DNA of 64,000 nt from Scylla paramamosain (Eukaryota; Arthropoda; Malacostraca; Decapoda; Portunidae), in contig NC_087190.1 in assembly GCF_035594125.1 (NCBI RefSeq), positions 10,259,104-10,323,103 on the forward strand, written 5' to 3'. Under the pieces are notes generated by a model. The model searched no databases. It saw nothing but the letters and a program-made list of their open reading frames with translations, and was not told where the DNA came from. Positions 45,785 to 62,861 of the stretch are shown here, piece after piece; position 1 is the first letter of the stretch; every line of letters begins with the position of its first letter. The position numbers and the translations under genes are program-made.

Positions 45785-45907
45785 TAATAGACCGGAGCAT
45801 CCCCGCCAAGGAGCCAGTGTAACAAAACATATTATGTGCTAATCCTAGTTTTAAGGTACATACTAATGTTAATTTAAGGTAAATTGTTACACAATTTAGG
45901 GGAGCCA

Positions 45908-47491
45908 CGTTACTGTATGTAAAGCGCATGTACCTCACGTCATTATTCCTTGGCATTTATAAGTGAAATGTTCAATAGTTTTCTATTTGCATGAAAACGT
46001 GTAATATGTGTAAGTGTCAGTATTCAATGCTATATTAAGCACCGAAGCCGATGCTCACTTGTTGGTAGTGTGGGGTTAACCTGCTGGTCGCCTGCGGGCA
46101 TCACTCACGGCCAAGTCGCGCTCAGACAAAGACGGGCAGGATGGTGACCGAAGTAAATACTTTAATTTTGTAGTAAAAACTGATTGTCATAGTGCCAAGT
46201 TAATTGCATGTATTGTTAATGAATATTGTAATATGTTGAAAGTGTTTAATATCAGTGTATAATGTTATTTTGTAAGAAATTGAGACCGAGAACTTGTTCG
46301 TAGTTCATACGGTCATGCCTACCTCATCAATAAACGTGTCAGGGAGAACTGCCTTTCCTCGACCCTACGATGATGGGTGTGATCAGTAAAACAGATCACC
46401 TGAGAGCCAATTAGAGACGTCGCAGTGAGCGTTTTGATACCAGATAGCGCCAGAATTTTTAATTCTCGCCGGAAAATAAATACTTTTTGGGGCAAGGTTT
46501 TACAAGCTTACAAAGGTGTATCGTTGCACAGTAATGCATCTGAATTTTAAGTCAATTAATTTCGTGATAACTGACAGCACATGACATTGTTTGAGCCTCT
46601 ATTCATAATTTTAGATAATATTCTTAAAAGAGCCTATAAGTGTATCAAGGCAGGCAATCTGTAATTTTCTACTGACCTCAATGGAAGTATACTAATATAT
46701 ACTTGCATGTACTAAACAACAGGCAAATCCATTTAATGTAAAGAAAATATAATTTTGTATCAGAGACTTTATTTTTGCGGTACGATCACTATCCTCGGGT
46801 ACTTGGGCAGCGAGCAAACCAAAACACAGACACTCGACTACCCTGCACAATGGATACATCACCGCCACAATCATGGACTACAGCGGAATTAAGAAAATTC
46901 CTGAAAGAACGAGCTATACCCTATTCTGGATATAGTAAAGCAAAGTAAAGGCCTTTGTATCGGCAGAACTGAGAGGCTATTGTTTACACTTTACACTCCC
47001 TAACGGCGCGCGGCGCTTTCTTTAACTGAAGAATCATGATCAAGATAAGTACGTCGTAGGTCCGCCAGCGGTGCTGTTCTTTTTTTATTTCACTGATTAC
47101 TTTCATATACAGGACGTGTCAGTGATATCTGATATTTTTCAACATTCCCAGATAAAATGCACAAGCCGAAGTCAACATCCTTTTATTTTTACTGTTTATA
47201 CTTACTTAAAAAAAAATTCATTACCTATTTTTAGTTTTATCTTATAATTCAATTAACAAAGCCTTATCATACACCAGTAAGTATGAATATTAATATTAAG
47301 GGTTATGTTTTTAATTTTAGATACACTTGTGCAGCAATTCATGCTGTACTTTTCCTGCACATCGATTTCAAATTTAGCTAAGTCACCCCTTTGCCCCACG
47401 AAATCAGAGACAATTAAAAATGCTGGCGCTGATAGGTATCTACCAGCCTCACTGCGACGTCTCTAATTGATGCCCAGCTGGTGCGGCTACA
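45908..47491 (+). repeat. BEL/Pao 3' LTR, interrupted by a TIR element
   Basis: 45908-46412 and 47465-47491 match the 5' LTR; the interior 46413-47464 is foreign. Confidence 0.85.
46413..47464 (+). mobile_element. 1052-bp non-coding TIR element with AATT duplication, unknown superfamily
   Basis: The ends are AGAGACGTCGCAGTGAG and its perfect inverse. Similarity continues inward to about 62 bases (AGCGCCAG, ATTTTTAATT). AATT stands on both outer sides (46409-46412, 47465-47468), and the sister LTR has AACT there without an insertion. No transposase frame is present, so it would be a MITE mobilised by a partner. Confidence 0.85.
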
Positions 47492-47544
47492 TGTGACCTC
47501 ACTGAACATTTCCCTTTGTGTCTCACAAAACAAGGGGGCAGTCA

Positions 47545-50500
47545 CAGCCTGCCCTCTAAAGACAACTCTCTTCCTCCACACAAAACTACAAGCACCTAAT
47601 AACACACACACCCTTCACTCAAAAATTTCAAAATTATCATGGCGACTCCTACACCAGCCTCAGAGTCCGCATCTGGGGAGGGGACCATAAATGTCCCCAG
47701 GTCGGACAGCCTTTCTGTCGACGACCCCAAGTGTCTTGACACCCCCCCTCAACTTTTTCTTCATTAACTTCTGCAACATTCGCGGTCTAAGATCTAATTT
47801 TCAATCTGTAGAACACCACCTCTCCTCTTCTTAACCTCATCTTCTTTTCCTCACTGAAACTCAGGTGTCTGGGGCAACTGACAGTAGCTCCTTTTCTGTT
47901 CCCTCCTACTTTTTCTATCCTCATTTTCGATCCAAAGCTTAATGTTGCGTTTATGTGCGCAATGACTTAACCTGCTCTCGTGCCCATGCTCTTGAATCTT
48001 CTGATTTCTCACTATCTGGCTACGACCACAGAGTCACTCTCAAACTAAATTTATCTGTGCTGTATACCTCTCACCTAACTCCTCTGACTATAAGAAATTC
48101 TTTGATTACTTAACTTCCAAAGTGGAGCACATTCTGACTCTCTTCCCTTTTGCAGAGATCTCCATTCTTGGAGACTTCAGTGTTCACCACCAGCTTTGGC
48201 TTTCCTCTCCCTTCACTGACCACCCTGGTGAACTAGCCTTCAACTTTGCTATCCTCCACAACCTAGAGCAATTGGTGCAACACTCTACTCGTATTCCTGA
48301 CCGTCTTGGAGATACGCCTAACATTCTTGACCTTTTCCTGACCTCTAATCCTTCTGCTTGTACTGTCACCCTCTCTTTTCCATCGGGCTCCTCCGATCAC
48401 AATCTCATATCTGTATCTTGTCCTATCACTCCAATCCCTCCTCAGGATTCTCCTAAGCAAAGGTGCCTCTGGCGTTTTGCCTCTGCTAGTTGGGGGGACC
48501 TGAGGAGGTATTTTGCTGATTTTCCTTGGAATGACTATTGCTTCCATGTCAGAGACCTGTCTTTGTGTGCTGAGCGCATAACAGAGGTGATAGTGTCTGG
48601 CATGGAGGCGTACATTCCTCACTCTTTTTCTCAACCTAAACCTTCCAAACCTTGGTTTAACACAGCTTGTTCTCGTGTTATACATGATAGAGAGGTGGCC
48701 CACAAAAGGTACTTAAGCCTTCCATCACCAGAATCTCATGCACTTTATATTTCTGCCCAGAACAATGCCAGGTCTGTTCTCCAACTAGCCAAAAACTCCT
48801 TCGTTAACAGAAAGTGTCAAAATCTTTCAAGATCTAACTCCCCTCATGACTTCTGGCATCTAGCCAAAAATATCTCCAATAACTTTGCTTCTTGTTTCCC
48901 TCCTTTATTTCAACCGGATGGCACCACTGCTATCACATCTATTTCTAAAGCTGAACTCTTCGCTCAAACTGTTGCTAAAAACTCTGGATTCTGGGCTTGC
49001 TCCTCCCTCTCCTCCACCCTCTGACTACTTCATGCTACCTATTAAAATTCTTCGCAATGATGTTTTCCATGCCTTTGCTGGCCTAAACTCTCGGAATGCT
49101 TATGGACCTGATGGGGTCCCTCCTATTGTTCTCTGAAACTGTGCCTCCGTGCTTGCACCTTGCCTAGTCAAACTCTTTCAGCTCTGTCTGTCAATATCTA
49201 CCTTTCCTTCTTGCTGGAAGTTTGCCTACATTCAGCTTGTTCCTAAAAAGGGTGACCGTTCTAATCCTTCAAACTATCTAAAGTTTTGAATCTATCCTCA
49301 ACAGGAAGATTCTTAAACATCTATCACTTCACAACCTTCTATCTGATTGCCAGTATGGGTTCTGTCAAGGCTGCTCTACTGGTGATCTTCTGGCTTTCCC
49401 TACTTAGTCTTGGTCATCCTCTTTCAGAGATTTTGGTGAAACTTTTGCTGTTGCCTTGGACATATCAAAAGCTTTTGATATAGTCTGGCACAAAGCTTTG
49501 ATTTCCAAACTACCCTCCTATGGCTTCTATCCTTCTCTCTGTAACTTCATCTCAAGTTTCCTTTCTGACCGTTCTATTGCTGCTGTGGTAGACGGTCACT
49601 GTTCTTCTCCTAAATCTATTAACAGTGGTGTTCCTCAGGGTTCTGTCCTGTCACTCACTCTCTTCTTATTATTCATTAATGATCTTCTAAACCAAACTTC
49701 TTGTCCTATCCACTCCTACGCTGATGATACCACCCTGCACTTTTCCACGTCTTTTCATAGACGTCCAACCCTTCAGGAAGTAAACATTTCACGCAGGGAA
49801 GCCACAGAATGCTTGACTTCTGATCTTTCTAAAATTTCTGATTGGGGCAGAGCAAACTTGGTATTGTTCAATGCCTCAAAAACTCAATTCCTCCATCTAT
49901 CAACTTGACACAACCTTCCAGACAACTATCCCCTCTTCTTCAATGACACTCAACTGTCCCCCTCTTCTACACTGAACCTCCTCTGTCTGTCCTTTACTTA
50001 TAATCTGAACTGAAAACTTCACATCTCATCTCTAGCTAAAACAGCTTCTATGAAGTTAGGCATTCTGAGATGTCTCCGCCAGTTTTTCTCACCCTCCCCA
50101 GCTGCTAACTCTGTACAAGGGCCTTATCCGTCCATGTATGGAGTATGCTTCACATGTCTGGGGTTGGGGTTCCACTCATACATACTGCTCTTCTAGACAG
50201 GGTGGAATCAAAAGTTTTTCGTCTCATCAACTCCTCTCCTCTAACTGACTGTCTTCTGCCTCTCTCTCTCGCCGCAATGTTGCATCTCTAGCTGTCTTCT
50301 ACCGCTATTTTCATGCTAACTGCTCTTCTGATCTTGCTAACAGCATGCCTTTCCTCCTGCCGCGGCCTCGCTGCACAAGACTTTCATCTTCTTCTCGCCC
50401 CTATTCTGTCCACCTCCCTAACACAAGAGTTAACCAGTATTCTCAATCATTCATCCATTTCTCTGGTAAACTCTGGAACTCCCTGCCTGCTTCTGTATTT

Positions 50501-50660
50501 CCACCTTCCTATGACTTGAATTCCTTCAAGAGGAAGGTTTCAAGACACTTATCCTTCAATTTTTGACTACTGCTTTGGACCCTTTTTATGGGACTGGCAT
50601 TTCAGTGGGCATTTTTTTTAATCGGATTTTTGTTGCCCTTGGTCAGTGCCCCTGCTACAT
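47545..50660 (+). mobile_element. Near full-length jockey-like non-LTR retrotransposon, copy 2
   Basis: It has the same layout as copy 1. A short frame begins MATPTPASESASGEG at 47639 and runs into the endonuclease: [12 protein letters not shown] near 48166 (the usual GDFN Asn reads Ser) and SSDHNLIS near 48390. The RT shows NAYGPDGVPPIVL near 49085, DISKAFDIVWH near 49456, [10 protein letters not shown] near 49626 and YADDTT near 49720. The C-terminal domain (FSGKLWNSLPASVF near 50460) and 3' tail follow (CCCTGCTACATAAAAAAAAG). Several stops and shifts make it inactive. It begins close to the BEL 3' LTR and ends inside a hAT coding remnant. Confidence 0.88.
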
Positions 50661-52358
50661 AAAAAAAAGAAGTTTTTTTCTATTTGTGTTGATGAAAGTG
50701 CGGACATTACATCATCAGCTAGGTTAGCCATAATTTCTCGATTTTATAGGGGTGATGAAGTATGTGAAGAGATGGTTGCTCTTGCATTCTACCTGAGCGT
50801 ACTACCGGGGCTGAAATATGTAAAACTGTTATGAATGAATTATCTACTCGGCAAATCGACATTGCAAAAGTAGTATCCGCCACAACTGATGGTGCTCCAA
50901 ATATGACTGGTGAGAAGGTAATAGGATTTGTAAATTTGCAAAAAATGTTGGTCATCCACTGATTGGTTTTCATTGCATCATACATGAGATGGGTTTATGT
51001 GCAAAAGCTGGCCTAAAGGAACTGCAGGAAGTGCTGGAAACAGTTTCCAAGGTTGTAAATTACATTTCTGGTTGGCCTTTAAATAAAAGACAATTTCAAA
51101 TTCTACTGGATGAGGTAGATTCCATGTATAAAGGACTGAAAATGTACAACCATGTTTGTTGGCTTAGCCGAGGCTTAGTTCTGAAACAATTTGTTGAATG
51201 CTTAGATGAGATAGAACTCTATTTGAATGAGCAACAAGTGTCTTATCATGAATGGTTTGACATCATGTGGGTTTGTAAACTGATGTTTTTTGCAGATTTT
51301 TGCGAGCATTTAAATGAGTTGAATATTAAGTTACAGGGCTCTGGTAAGACACTAGATGTTATGTTTGTTTACATAAAGGCTTTTGAAATGAAACTTGAAG
51401 TTTTTAAGAGAGATGTAGATAATGAGAAATTTAGATACTTTCCAAACCTAAAGAGGTACATCAATGATTTCCAAAAAGATGACAGAACAGACCACAAATG
51501 TCTTCAAAAGCTGTTTGTAAACATTATCGAGTCAACAGTTCAGCAGTTCTCTACAAGGTTTGCCAGATTCAGAGAACTGGCAGAAACTATAAAATTCATT
51601 AAGTTTCCAGACAGCATCAAAATGGATGAACTAAACTTGCAAATGTTTTCATGGATAGACATGGATGATTTTGAAATACAGTTAATTGAATTTCAGAGTA
51701 GCTCACTTTGGAAGCAGAAATTTGTTGACCTTAGAGTTGACTTGGAAAATATTGAAAAAGAGAGATTAGAGATGGGAGTAACAAAGAGAAATGCGGAAAA
51801 CGAAGTATTAAGGACTTGGAACACTATTCCAGAAAATTATGTCTGTCTGAAAAACCTTATAACGGCATTACTAACCATGTTTTCGTCTACATGTGCTTGC
51901 AAATCTTTGTAAAGGTCTCGTAACAGGAGTAGCATGATGGATGAAACTAGTAATGCATGCATATCCCTCAAGGTTACTAAATATGAACCCGATATAAAAT
52001 CTGTCATCAGTGATGCAGCAGCAGAAGTCTCACTGACAGTATATAAAAGGAGTCAACAAGTTTTCTTTATCTAGTTTTATCTAATATTTATTATTAAAGC
52101 CAGAAAAAGGTTCAAGGCTGTTGAAATGTATTTCTGAAGGTTAAATATATTTTCTCTTTTTCTGATACTGTGTTTTTACTGCTGAGGTAATTTATTATTT
52201 TTTTTTGTTTAAAAAGTTCTTTAAATACTTAAGTCTTAAGAGATATCAAATATGTTCTCAAAAAAAAAAAAAAAAAAAGGATTGGCATGTGGAAAAAGTT
52301 TGTGTCAAAGACTTGGCTGATTTTGGCACGCACTCTCAAAAAAGGTTGCCCACCCCTG
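50661..52358 (+). pseudogene. hAT transposase pseudogene (GTF2IRD2/ZBED-like) with right TIR
   Basis: A hAT transposase, 5' truncated at the LINE tail. The frames read FFSICVDESADITSSARLA (catalytic Asp region, 50676), then after a shift near 50790 VSATTDGAPNMTG (second Asp region, 50873), then a long frame 50989-51912 with HEMGLCAKAGLKEL-type, VVNYISGWPLNKRQF and VCWLSRGLVLKQFVECLDEI, the pattern of GTF2IRD2/ZBED-like hAT proteins. After a stop at 51912 another frame holds the C-terminal dimerisation-type remnant (MMDETSNACISLKV). The right TIR is the inverse of CAGGGGTGGGCAACCTTT at 52341-52358, a hAT-type end. Broken and inactive. It might instead be a decayed domesticated gene, but the TIR argues for a transposon. 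Confidence 0.78.
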
Positions 52359-56088
<3,730 letters not shown>

Positions 56089-56384
56089 TGAGGCTGGTGC
56101 CCACTAAGGGTGTCTACTGAGTCTGTAAGGTTGGTGCCCACTAAGGGTGTCTACTGAGACTGTAAGGTTGGTGCCCATTAGGGGTATCTACTGAGTCTGT
56201 AAGGTTGGTGCCCACTAAGGGTGTCTGCTAAGTCTGTAATGTTGGTATCCATTAGGGGTGTCTATTGAGTCTGTAAGGTTGGTGTCCATTAGGGGTGTCT
56301 ATTGAGTCTGTAAGGTTGGTGTCCACTAGGGGCATTTACTGAGTCTGTAAGGTTGGTGCCCTTTAAGGGTGCCTATAAAGTCCA
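56089..56384 (+). repeat. 37-bp minisatellite, about eight copies
   Basis: Unit: GGTTGGTGCCCACTAAGGG followed by TGTCTACTGAGTCTGTAA, with point differences between copies and an array end that degrades near 56384. Confidence 0.92.
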
Positions 56385-57080
56385 CAAGCTGCTCCTGAGG
56401 ACTTGGAAATGTTGTAATCTTGCTAAGTGATGCACCCACCACTTACAAAATTTACTCAGTTTGCACAATTTATTTCATACAAATGTAATTTTGTAGTATG
56501 CAGTAACTTTGATCTATTTATCTATACACCAGACCAGCAATCCCACAGGGGATGGGCCAGATAAATCACAACATACACACACTGCCATTTGTAATTATTA
56601 AATACTGACATTTAGGATAAGCTCTGTCAAATACATAACACACATATGCATACTACACACACACACACACACATAAATAGAAAAGCCAACATAACTCGTT
56701 CAGACTGCAGCTGGTCCAAATGACAGCACAGTCCTGGTGAAGGGGACAATCTGATAAAGCTTTAAACTGAACCCATGGTCATTAGGTGATGTAGTGTGAA
56801 CACTGGCACCATAATTATCATATTGTGATTTCAAGTTGCTAAAAAAAAAAAATAAATAAATAAAAAATAAATAGATAAATAAAAAATAAATAAAATACAC
56901 TCATACTTCAGTACTATGGACTAAAAGGGGGAGAACATCAGTATGATGAAGCTGATTGTCTGTAGGTACCAACACTAAGCATTAGGTTACATTAGGAGTG
57001 GCTAATTTCAACAATTACATTATGAAAAACAGAGGAATAAATAGAGTACTGTACTGTACTTTTAATCAAGTGCACCATGC
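56385..57080 (+). other. Unrecognised stretch with AATAAATA low complexity
   Basis: Contains (CA)n at about 56657-56672 and AAATAAATAAATA at 56845-56895. Nothing coding. Confidence 0.45.
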
Positions 57081-57084
57081 TGTC

Positions 57085-57720
57085 ACATGGTATTCATGGT
57101 AACCATGGTCAGTACCCAGCAGAGTAGCAGCAATGAGGAAGATGAGATGCTGGTGACATTGTCAAAACTACTGGAGATGCATAGCTGTATGGACACTGCT
57201 GCAATTTGTGGAACACATCAAGAATAGAAATATAAATGTTCATTATGGAAATCTCAGAATTCTTTGAGAAGCTATAATTAAAGAACAATTTCAAAGTGGC
57301 AAGCAATTAAAATTAGACAGCTTTTTCAAACCAGTACAGACTCAAGTCACCTGACACACCAGTGGTACCAGACTGTTCACCCTCACTGTCACCTAGCAAA
57401 CCACCAGCCTCTACCTCACACTGTTCACGCACTACTGATACATCTGTACCCCCACCATAGCCTACAACCAGTAGTACATCAATGGAGCTGCAAAGCTGGC
57501 TGGTGCATCAGGTGCCACTTTGAAATTGTTCTTTAATTATGGCTTCTCAAAGAATTCTGAGATTTCCATAATGAACACTGACATCTCTATTTTTGATGTG
57601 TTTCACAAATTGTAGCAGTGTCCATACAGCTAGTTTTGGCACCAGCATCTCATCTTCCTCATCATTCATCATTGCTGCTACTCTCCTGGGTACCGACCAT
57701 AGTTACCATGGATAACATAG
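57085..57720. repeat. Large inverted repeat, arms about 210 bp, spacer about 210 bp
   Basis: TTATGGAAATCTCAGAATTC and AACAATTTCAAAGTGGCA in the left arm (57085-57300) are mirrored in the right arm (57513-57720). The arm also carries KLLEMHSCMDTAA-like and KLDSFFKPV-like short frames, which could be remnants of a Tigger transposase C terminus. Confidence 0.85.
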
Positions 57721-59700
57721 GTAATTGGAAAATTATGATAATTCGAACACAACACATAATAAGAGCAAAAACCATGAAGCAATGAACTACATGTGTTGTT
57801 ACAATGATGTAAACTAAGTGACCTGCAAACAAGCAGTCAGATCTCGAAGCAGTGGCACATGTCAAGTGTTGCCACAACTTCATCCATAGCACACAGGACT
57901 TTCAAACTGGGTCAGCTGCTACAGATTTTGTCTGCTGCTTCCGAAATCTGTTTAAGTGAGGTCCATAGTACTAAGGTATCAGTGTACTTGAAATTTCTCT
58001 AATGGTGTGCCACACTCACATTCAGGGTATTTAAATCCTCTCACAAGAGGTATTTGAATTTATGATAAACAAAAACTACACCTTCACTCAATATAACTCT
58101 AAGCCAGTAGGTGCTGTCACAACATAATACTCAACTTAGTATATTTAAAAAAAATATGCCTATTTCTGATGGACTTTCCCTTCACAGCAGTCAGAACACA
58201 ACAATACAAAATTGCTCCTTACCATAAGTGTGACCACACATTTTCTTTGGTACATTATTGTAACTTTATTTTCAGCACAACACCTGAAAGAGTTCCATCC
58301 AAGTAAAGCCTTAGAATTGAAAGCACTAGTGAAGGGCTGATAAGTTTGTGATTCCTGCAAGTTTGTGATCATAATGAGATCATTACTATGATCCAGAGTA
58401 AATGAGATTCCCCTTTTGTCAAGACTTTAGTTAACTGCATTACTTTTCTTTTTCAAGATAATTCATTAAATAACTAAGGAAATAAAATGGAAATATTTCA
58501 ACAAAATAACCAGCATGGCTGTACAGATGTGCCACATCAAGGAAGGACCACACAAATGTTTGGGGACAGCAGGCACAGGATGGGGGACTAGTGATGGGGC
58601 ATGCACTACACTCCATCTTGCTGGGTGTTCTAGTGTCTGTGGTCACAGTGAGGCAATAGCCTTGCCATCACTGTGTCTGATTTACTAAGGCACTTCATCT
58701 CTAAGTCTGTGCTCCAGAAGTAACTTGTTGTAAATTAAGGTGTTTTTAATCATGGAGCTAGCTGATGCTCTAGAAGAAAATGAATCATAATTTATAAAGT
58801 TGCCTATTTCATACAGTGATCACCTATCAGTTTCTCAAAAAAACTCAACATTTTATATTTTTGAATGAATGCTGTAAATCATGACTTATATGTTCTTTTA
58901 TTTAGTCAAATAAGTACAATTTCATATCATAATATACTATAGTTGATATAAAAAATGCTTATATTCTCTGAAACATGATGACTTACTACTTACTCTTTAA
59001 CTAAAAAGAGTTAGGACAGATGTGGTCTGCTGCAACAAACAGAGAGCTTGATGCTGTGATGACCATGGAAGTAATACAACCCTTTGTGTCTCCAAGTGAT
59101 GGCAACCCAGTGCCACACAGCCAAACTCTGCCTGATGGAGTGTTGTGGAGAGGCTGACCAGCACAGGCATGAGTAGCAATATTTTCTTGGCCTTTTGGAT
59201 GCTTTACTCTTGAGAATTTAATGAAGATTTTAACTCAACTTTGCACTTGGTTGAGGAGCAACTAGTTGAAAGACAAGCAAATATGGCATCAGCCTCTGGG
59301 AATTCACCCTTCTCAGATTTAACATCTACTGAAATGTTAATGCTATTGTGAAAGATGAGGTCTTGCTCAGGTTAGCATTACAAAACATTAAGTGATAACC
59401 TGTGGTATTCTACAATTGCTGTTAAAAAGACTTCCAGTGAGGTATTTATGAGAGGGGGGAAGTGGCAACTGCAAGCTGCCACATATCCTTCTCCTGTTGT
59501 CTCTCACCATTGCCCTCACGTGGGAAATCCCTCTAGAGGCATCTTTCCATCCTGTACACTACACTACACTACATGCATGTATATGCACCAGGGTTGGAAA
59601 AAAGCCCCCCCCCAAAAAAAAAAAAAAATAAATAAATAAATAAATGAATAAATAAAAAAAAAATATATATAAATAAATAAATTAATAAATAAAAATTGTG
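57721..59700 (+). other. Unrecognised stretch
   Basis: AT-rich with short open frames on both strands (for example - strand 58160-58372 and 58440-58646) and no recognised domain. 59600-59690 is A/AAATA low-complexity DNA. Confidence 0.45.
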
Positions 59701-59714
59701 GGTTTTCTTTAATG

Positions 59715-60480
59715 CCATGACATGCACAAACACATTTCACTCACAACTATCAAAATAATCAAATGGATAACAAATGGCCAGCCTTGGAGTCACTAACTGT
59801 CCTCAGGTCTGCTCCCTCCCATGCTGGTGACTCAAGGTACCTCCACATCTCCACCTCTTTGAACATTAACTTCTGCAACACTTGTCACCTAAGAGCTACC
59901 TTTCAGTCTGCATAACACCATCTCCCTTCCTCTAAACCCCATCTTCTTTTTGTCACTGAGACACGGGTGTCTGAGGTTGCTGACACCAGCCCTTCTCTGT
60001 TCCCTCATACTTTTCCTATCCTCATTTTTGTGCCAGGGCTGGCTGTTGTGTCCATGTATGCTCTCATATCCACACTCTTCAACTTCCTGAATGTTTTATT
60101 ATCTGGTTTTAACTTCAAAGTCATTCTCACTCTAAGTTTGCCTTCTACACTGACTATGTAAAATTCTTTGACTTTTAACATCCGCAGGGAGGCACATTGT
60201 TCCACTTTCCTTTATGATGAAATCTCCATCCTAAGTGATTAAAGTGTTCACCACCAACTTTGGCTTTCACCTTCTTTAAAGGATCATTCTGGTGAAAAAG
60301 CCTTCACCTTTGCAACTGGTACAGCACCCTACTTGTATACAAGTACCATACCTGATTAATCTTTTTGAACTTCTAACGTCTCAGCTCTTCCCTGCCAAAC
60401 TGAGCTCCTCCAATCACAACCTTATTTCTGCATCTTGTCTCCCAGTACTACATCAGGATACATTGAAAAGTTTTGGTAGA
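59715..60480 (+). mobile_element. Old jockey-like LINE fragment (endonuclease region)
   Basis: A heavily diverged copy of the 5' region of the family: TTAACTTCTGCAACA, CATCTTCTTTTTGTCACTGA and GGTGTCTGAGG occur in the same order as in copies 1 and 2, with many indels. Confidence 0.65.
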
Positions 60481-60729
60481 GCCTGACACAAAGCTTCTAC
60501 TTATAAGGTCCGCTGACTATATATCACTAATTCTCTTCCAAAGATGAGTTTAAAGTATCCTAGTGTCATGCCTGCTGATTTCTACATCAACACACTCCTC
60601 CTGACTTTTACCTTCATAGTTGCTGGGAGCTTGCTGGGTGAAGGTGACCTATACTGAACAGGGTTTTGTTATCTATTATGTAAGTATAGAACTGTTCCTA
60701 TATGTATATAATAAAAAATGCAAGTCTCC

Positions 60730-60910
60730 TAACTGACACATACTAGTCTTTTAACACACCCTCTCCTAACTCTCCACAACTAGTTTCCTAACACACCCTC
60801 TCCTAACTCCTCAAAATTACAATCTTCTAACACACCCTCTCCCAACTCCCCACAACTCCAGTTTCCTAACACACTCTCCCATAACTCCCTACAACTAGTC
60901 TCCTAACGCT
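60730..60910 (+). repeat. Tandem repeat, about 40-50 bp unit, four copies
   Basis: Units share CTAACACACCCTCTCCTAAC and CACAACTAGT. Confidence 0.75.
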
Positions 60911-61009
60911 GCAAGACTATGCAAAGTTCTTCAGTCCAGTGGTGATAACACATAACAATGAAGTAGAAAGTTAAGAAACCAAAACTGTATATACAAACAT
61001 TATTTAAAT

Positions 61010-61380
61010 CTTCTCTTCTGATCTTGCTAACTGTATGCCTTCCCTCCTTCCATGGCTTTCCTGCACAAGACTTTCTACTTTGTCTTGACTCTATTGTCTA
61101 CCTTTCTAATGCAAGTTAATCAGCATTCTCAATCATTCATCACTTTTCTGATAAATGCTGAAACTCCCTGCCTGCTTCTATATTACCTCCTTCCTATGGC
61201 TTGAACTCTTTCAAGAAGGTTTCAAGATACTTATTTTCAAATTTTGGATGATTCTTTTGTCCTTTCAAGAAGGTTTCAAGATACTTATTTTCAAATTTTG
61301 GATGATTCTTTTGTCCTTTCTTTTGAGACTAGGACCTCAGTAGGCTTTTTTTTTTTTTTGACCAATCCCTTTCTTACATG
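61010..61380 (+). mobile_element. Jockey-like LINE C-terminal fragment with tandem duplication
   Basis: Family tail with GATCTTGCTAACTG, CAAGACTTTC and the AAACTCCCTGCCTGCTTC word. A segment of about 55-59 bases (from TTTCAAGAAGGTTTCAAGAT) is repeated exactly in tandem at about 61208-61320. Confidence 0.72.
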
Positions 61381-61690
61381 AAAAACTTTACAATTCATAT
61401 ATAAATAGCAACACAAATTAATAATGCACTGATATTATGCATGATATGAGTGGAAATTTCCACAGCAAGGGCAACTGTACGCTTACTCTCAATAAAATTT
61501 CAGCAGACTCAAGCTTGTGCCAGTTACATCTTGTCCAGTGTGCCGCCAGTTGAACTCTGCTATCCTTGCTTGCCAGTCTACTGCAAGTTGCCTTCTGCAC
61601 AGGTTGTCTGGCCAGCTGGAGAATTGTTTGGTGAAGTGTCTGTGAAAGGGATTCTTTTGTCAGTCATTTTTAACAGTACATAATAAACTG

Positions 61691-61794
<104 letters not shown>

Positions 61795-61904
61795 ATTGTG
61801 GCAAATATCTATGTCAAATGCAAGGATCAACCAGTCAGGATGTATCTATGACCTACTGTTGTGTAAGTACTATTATGAGTATCCAATTACTGTTAACCAC
61901 CTGT

Positions 61905-61906
<2 letters not shown>

Positions 61907-61939
<33 letters not shown>
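61907..61939 (+). repeat. (CA)n microsatellite
   Basis: About 33 bases, 115 bases after the (GT)n tract. The two are complementary and could pair. Confidence 0.97.
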
Positions 61940-61941
<2 letters not shown>

Positions 61942-61992
61942 TACTTGGAACAGACTAGAAAAAGAGGTGATACAGCCTAGGACTATACAACA

Positions 61993-62861
<869 letters not shown>

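Larger units (their letters stand above)
40739..47491 (+). mobile_element. BEL/Pao LTR retrotransposon, internally deleted, with nested insertion
   Basis: Two direct LTRs (40739-41249 and 45908-47491, the latter carrying a 1052-bp insertion) enclose gag and pol remnants. The LTRs begin TGTTACTG / CGTTACTG and end GGCTACA, with AATAAA near 41140. They differ by roughly 20 substitutions and one 16-base indel, so the copy is not recent. No matching target duplication is seen: flanks are CAAAA and TGTGA. The left flank is a LINE fragment whose continuation is not on the right side. Confidence 0.88.

Noticed and set aside
56089..56384. CRISPR-like array with 37-bp units
   Set aside because: Repeats are directly adjacent without unique spacers; it is a minisatellite.
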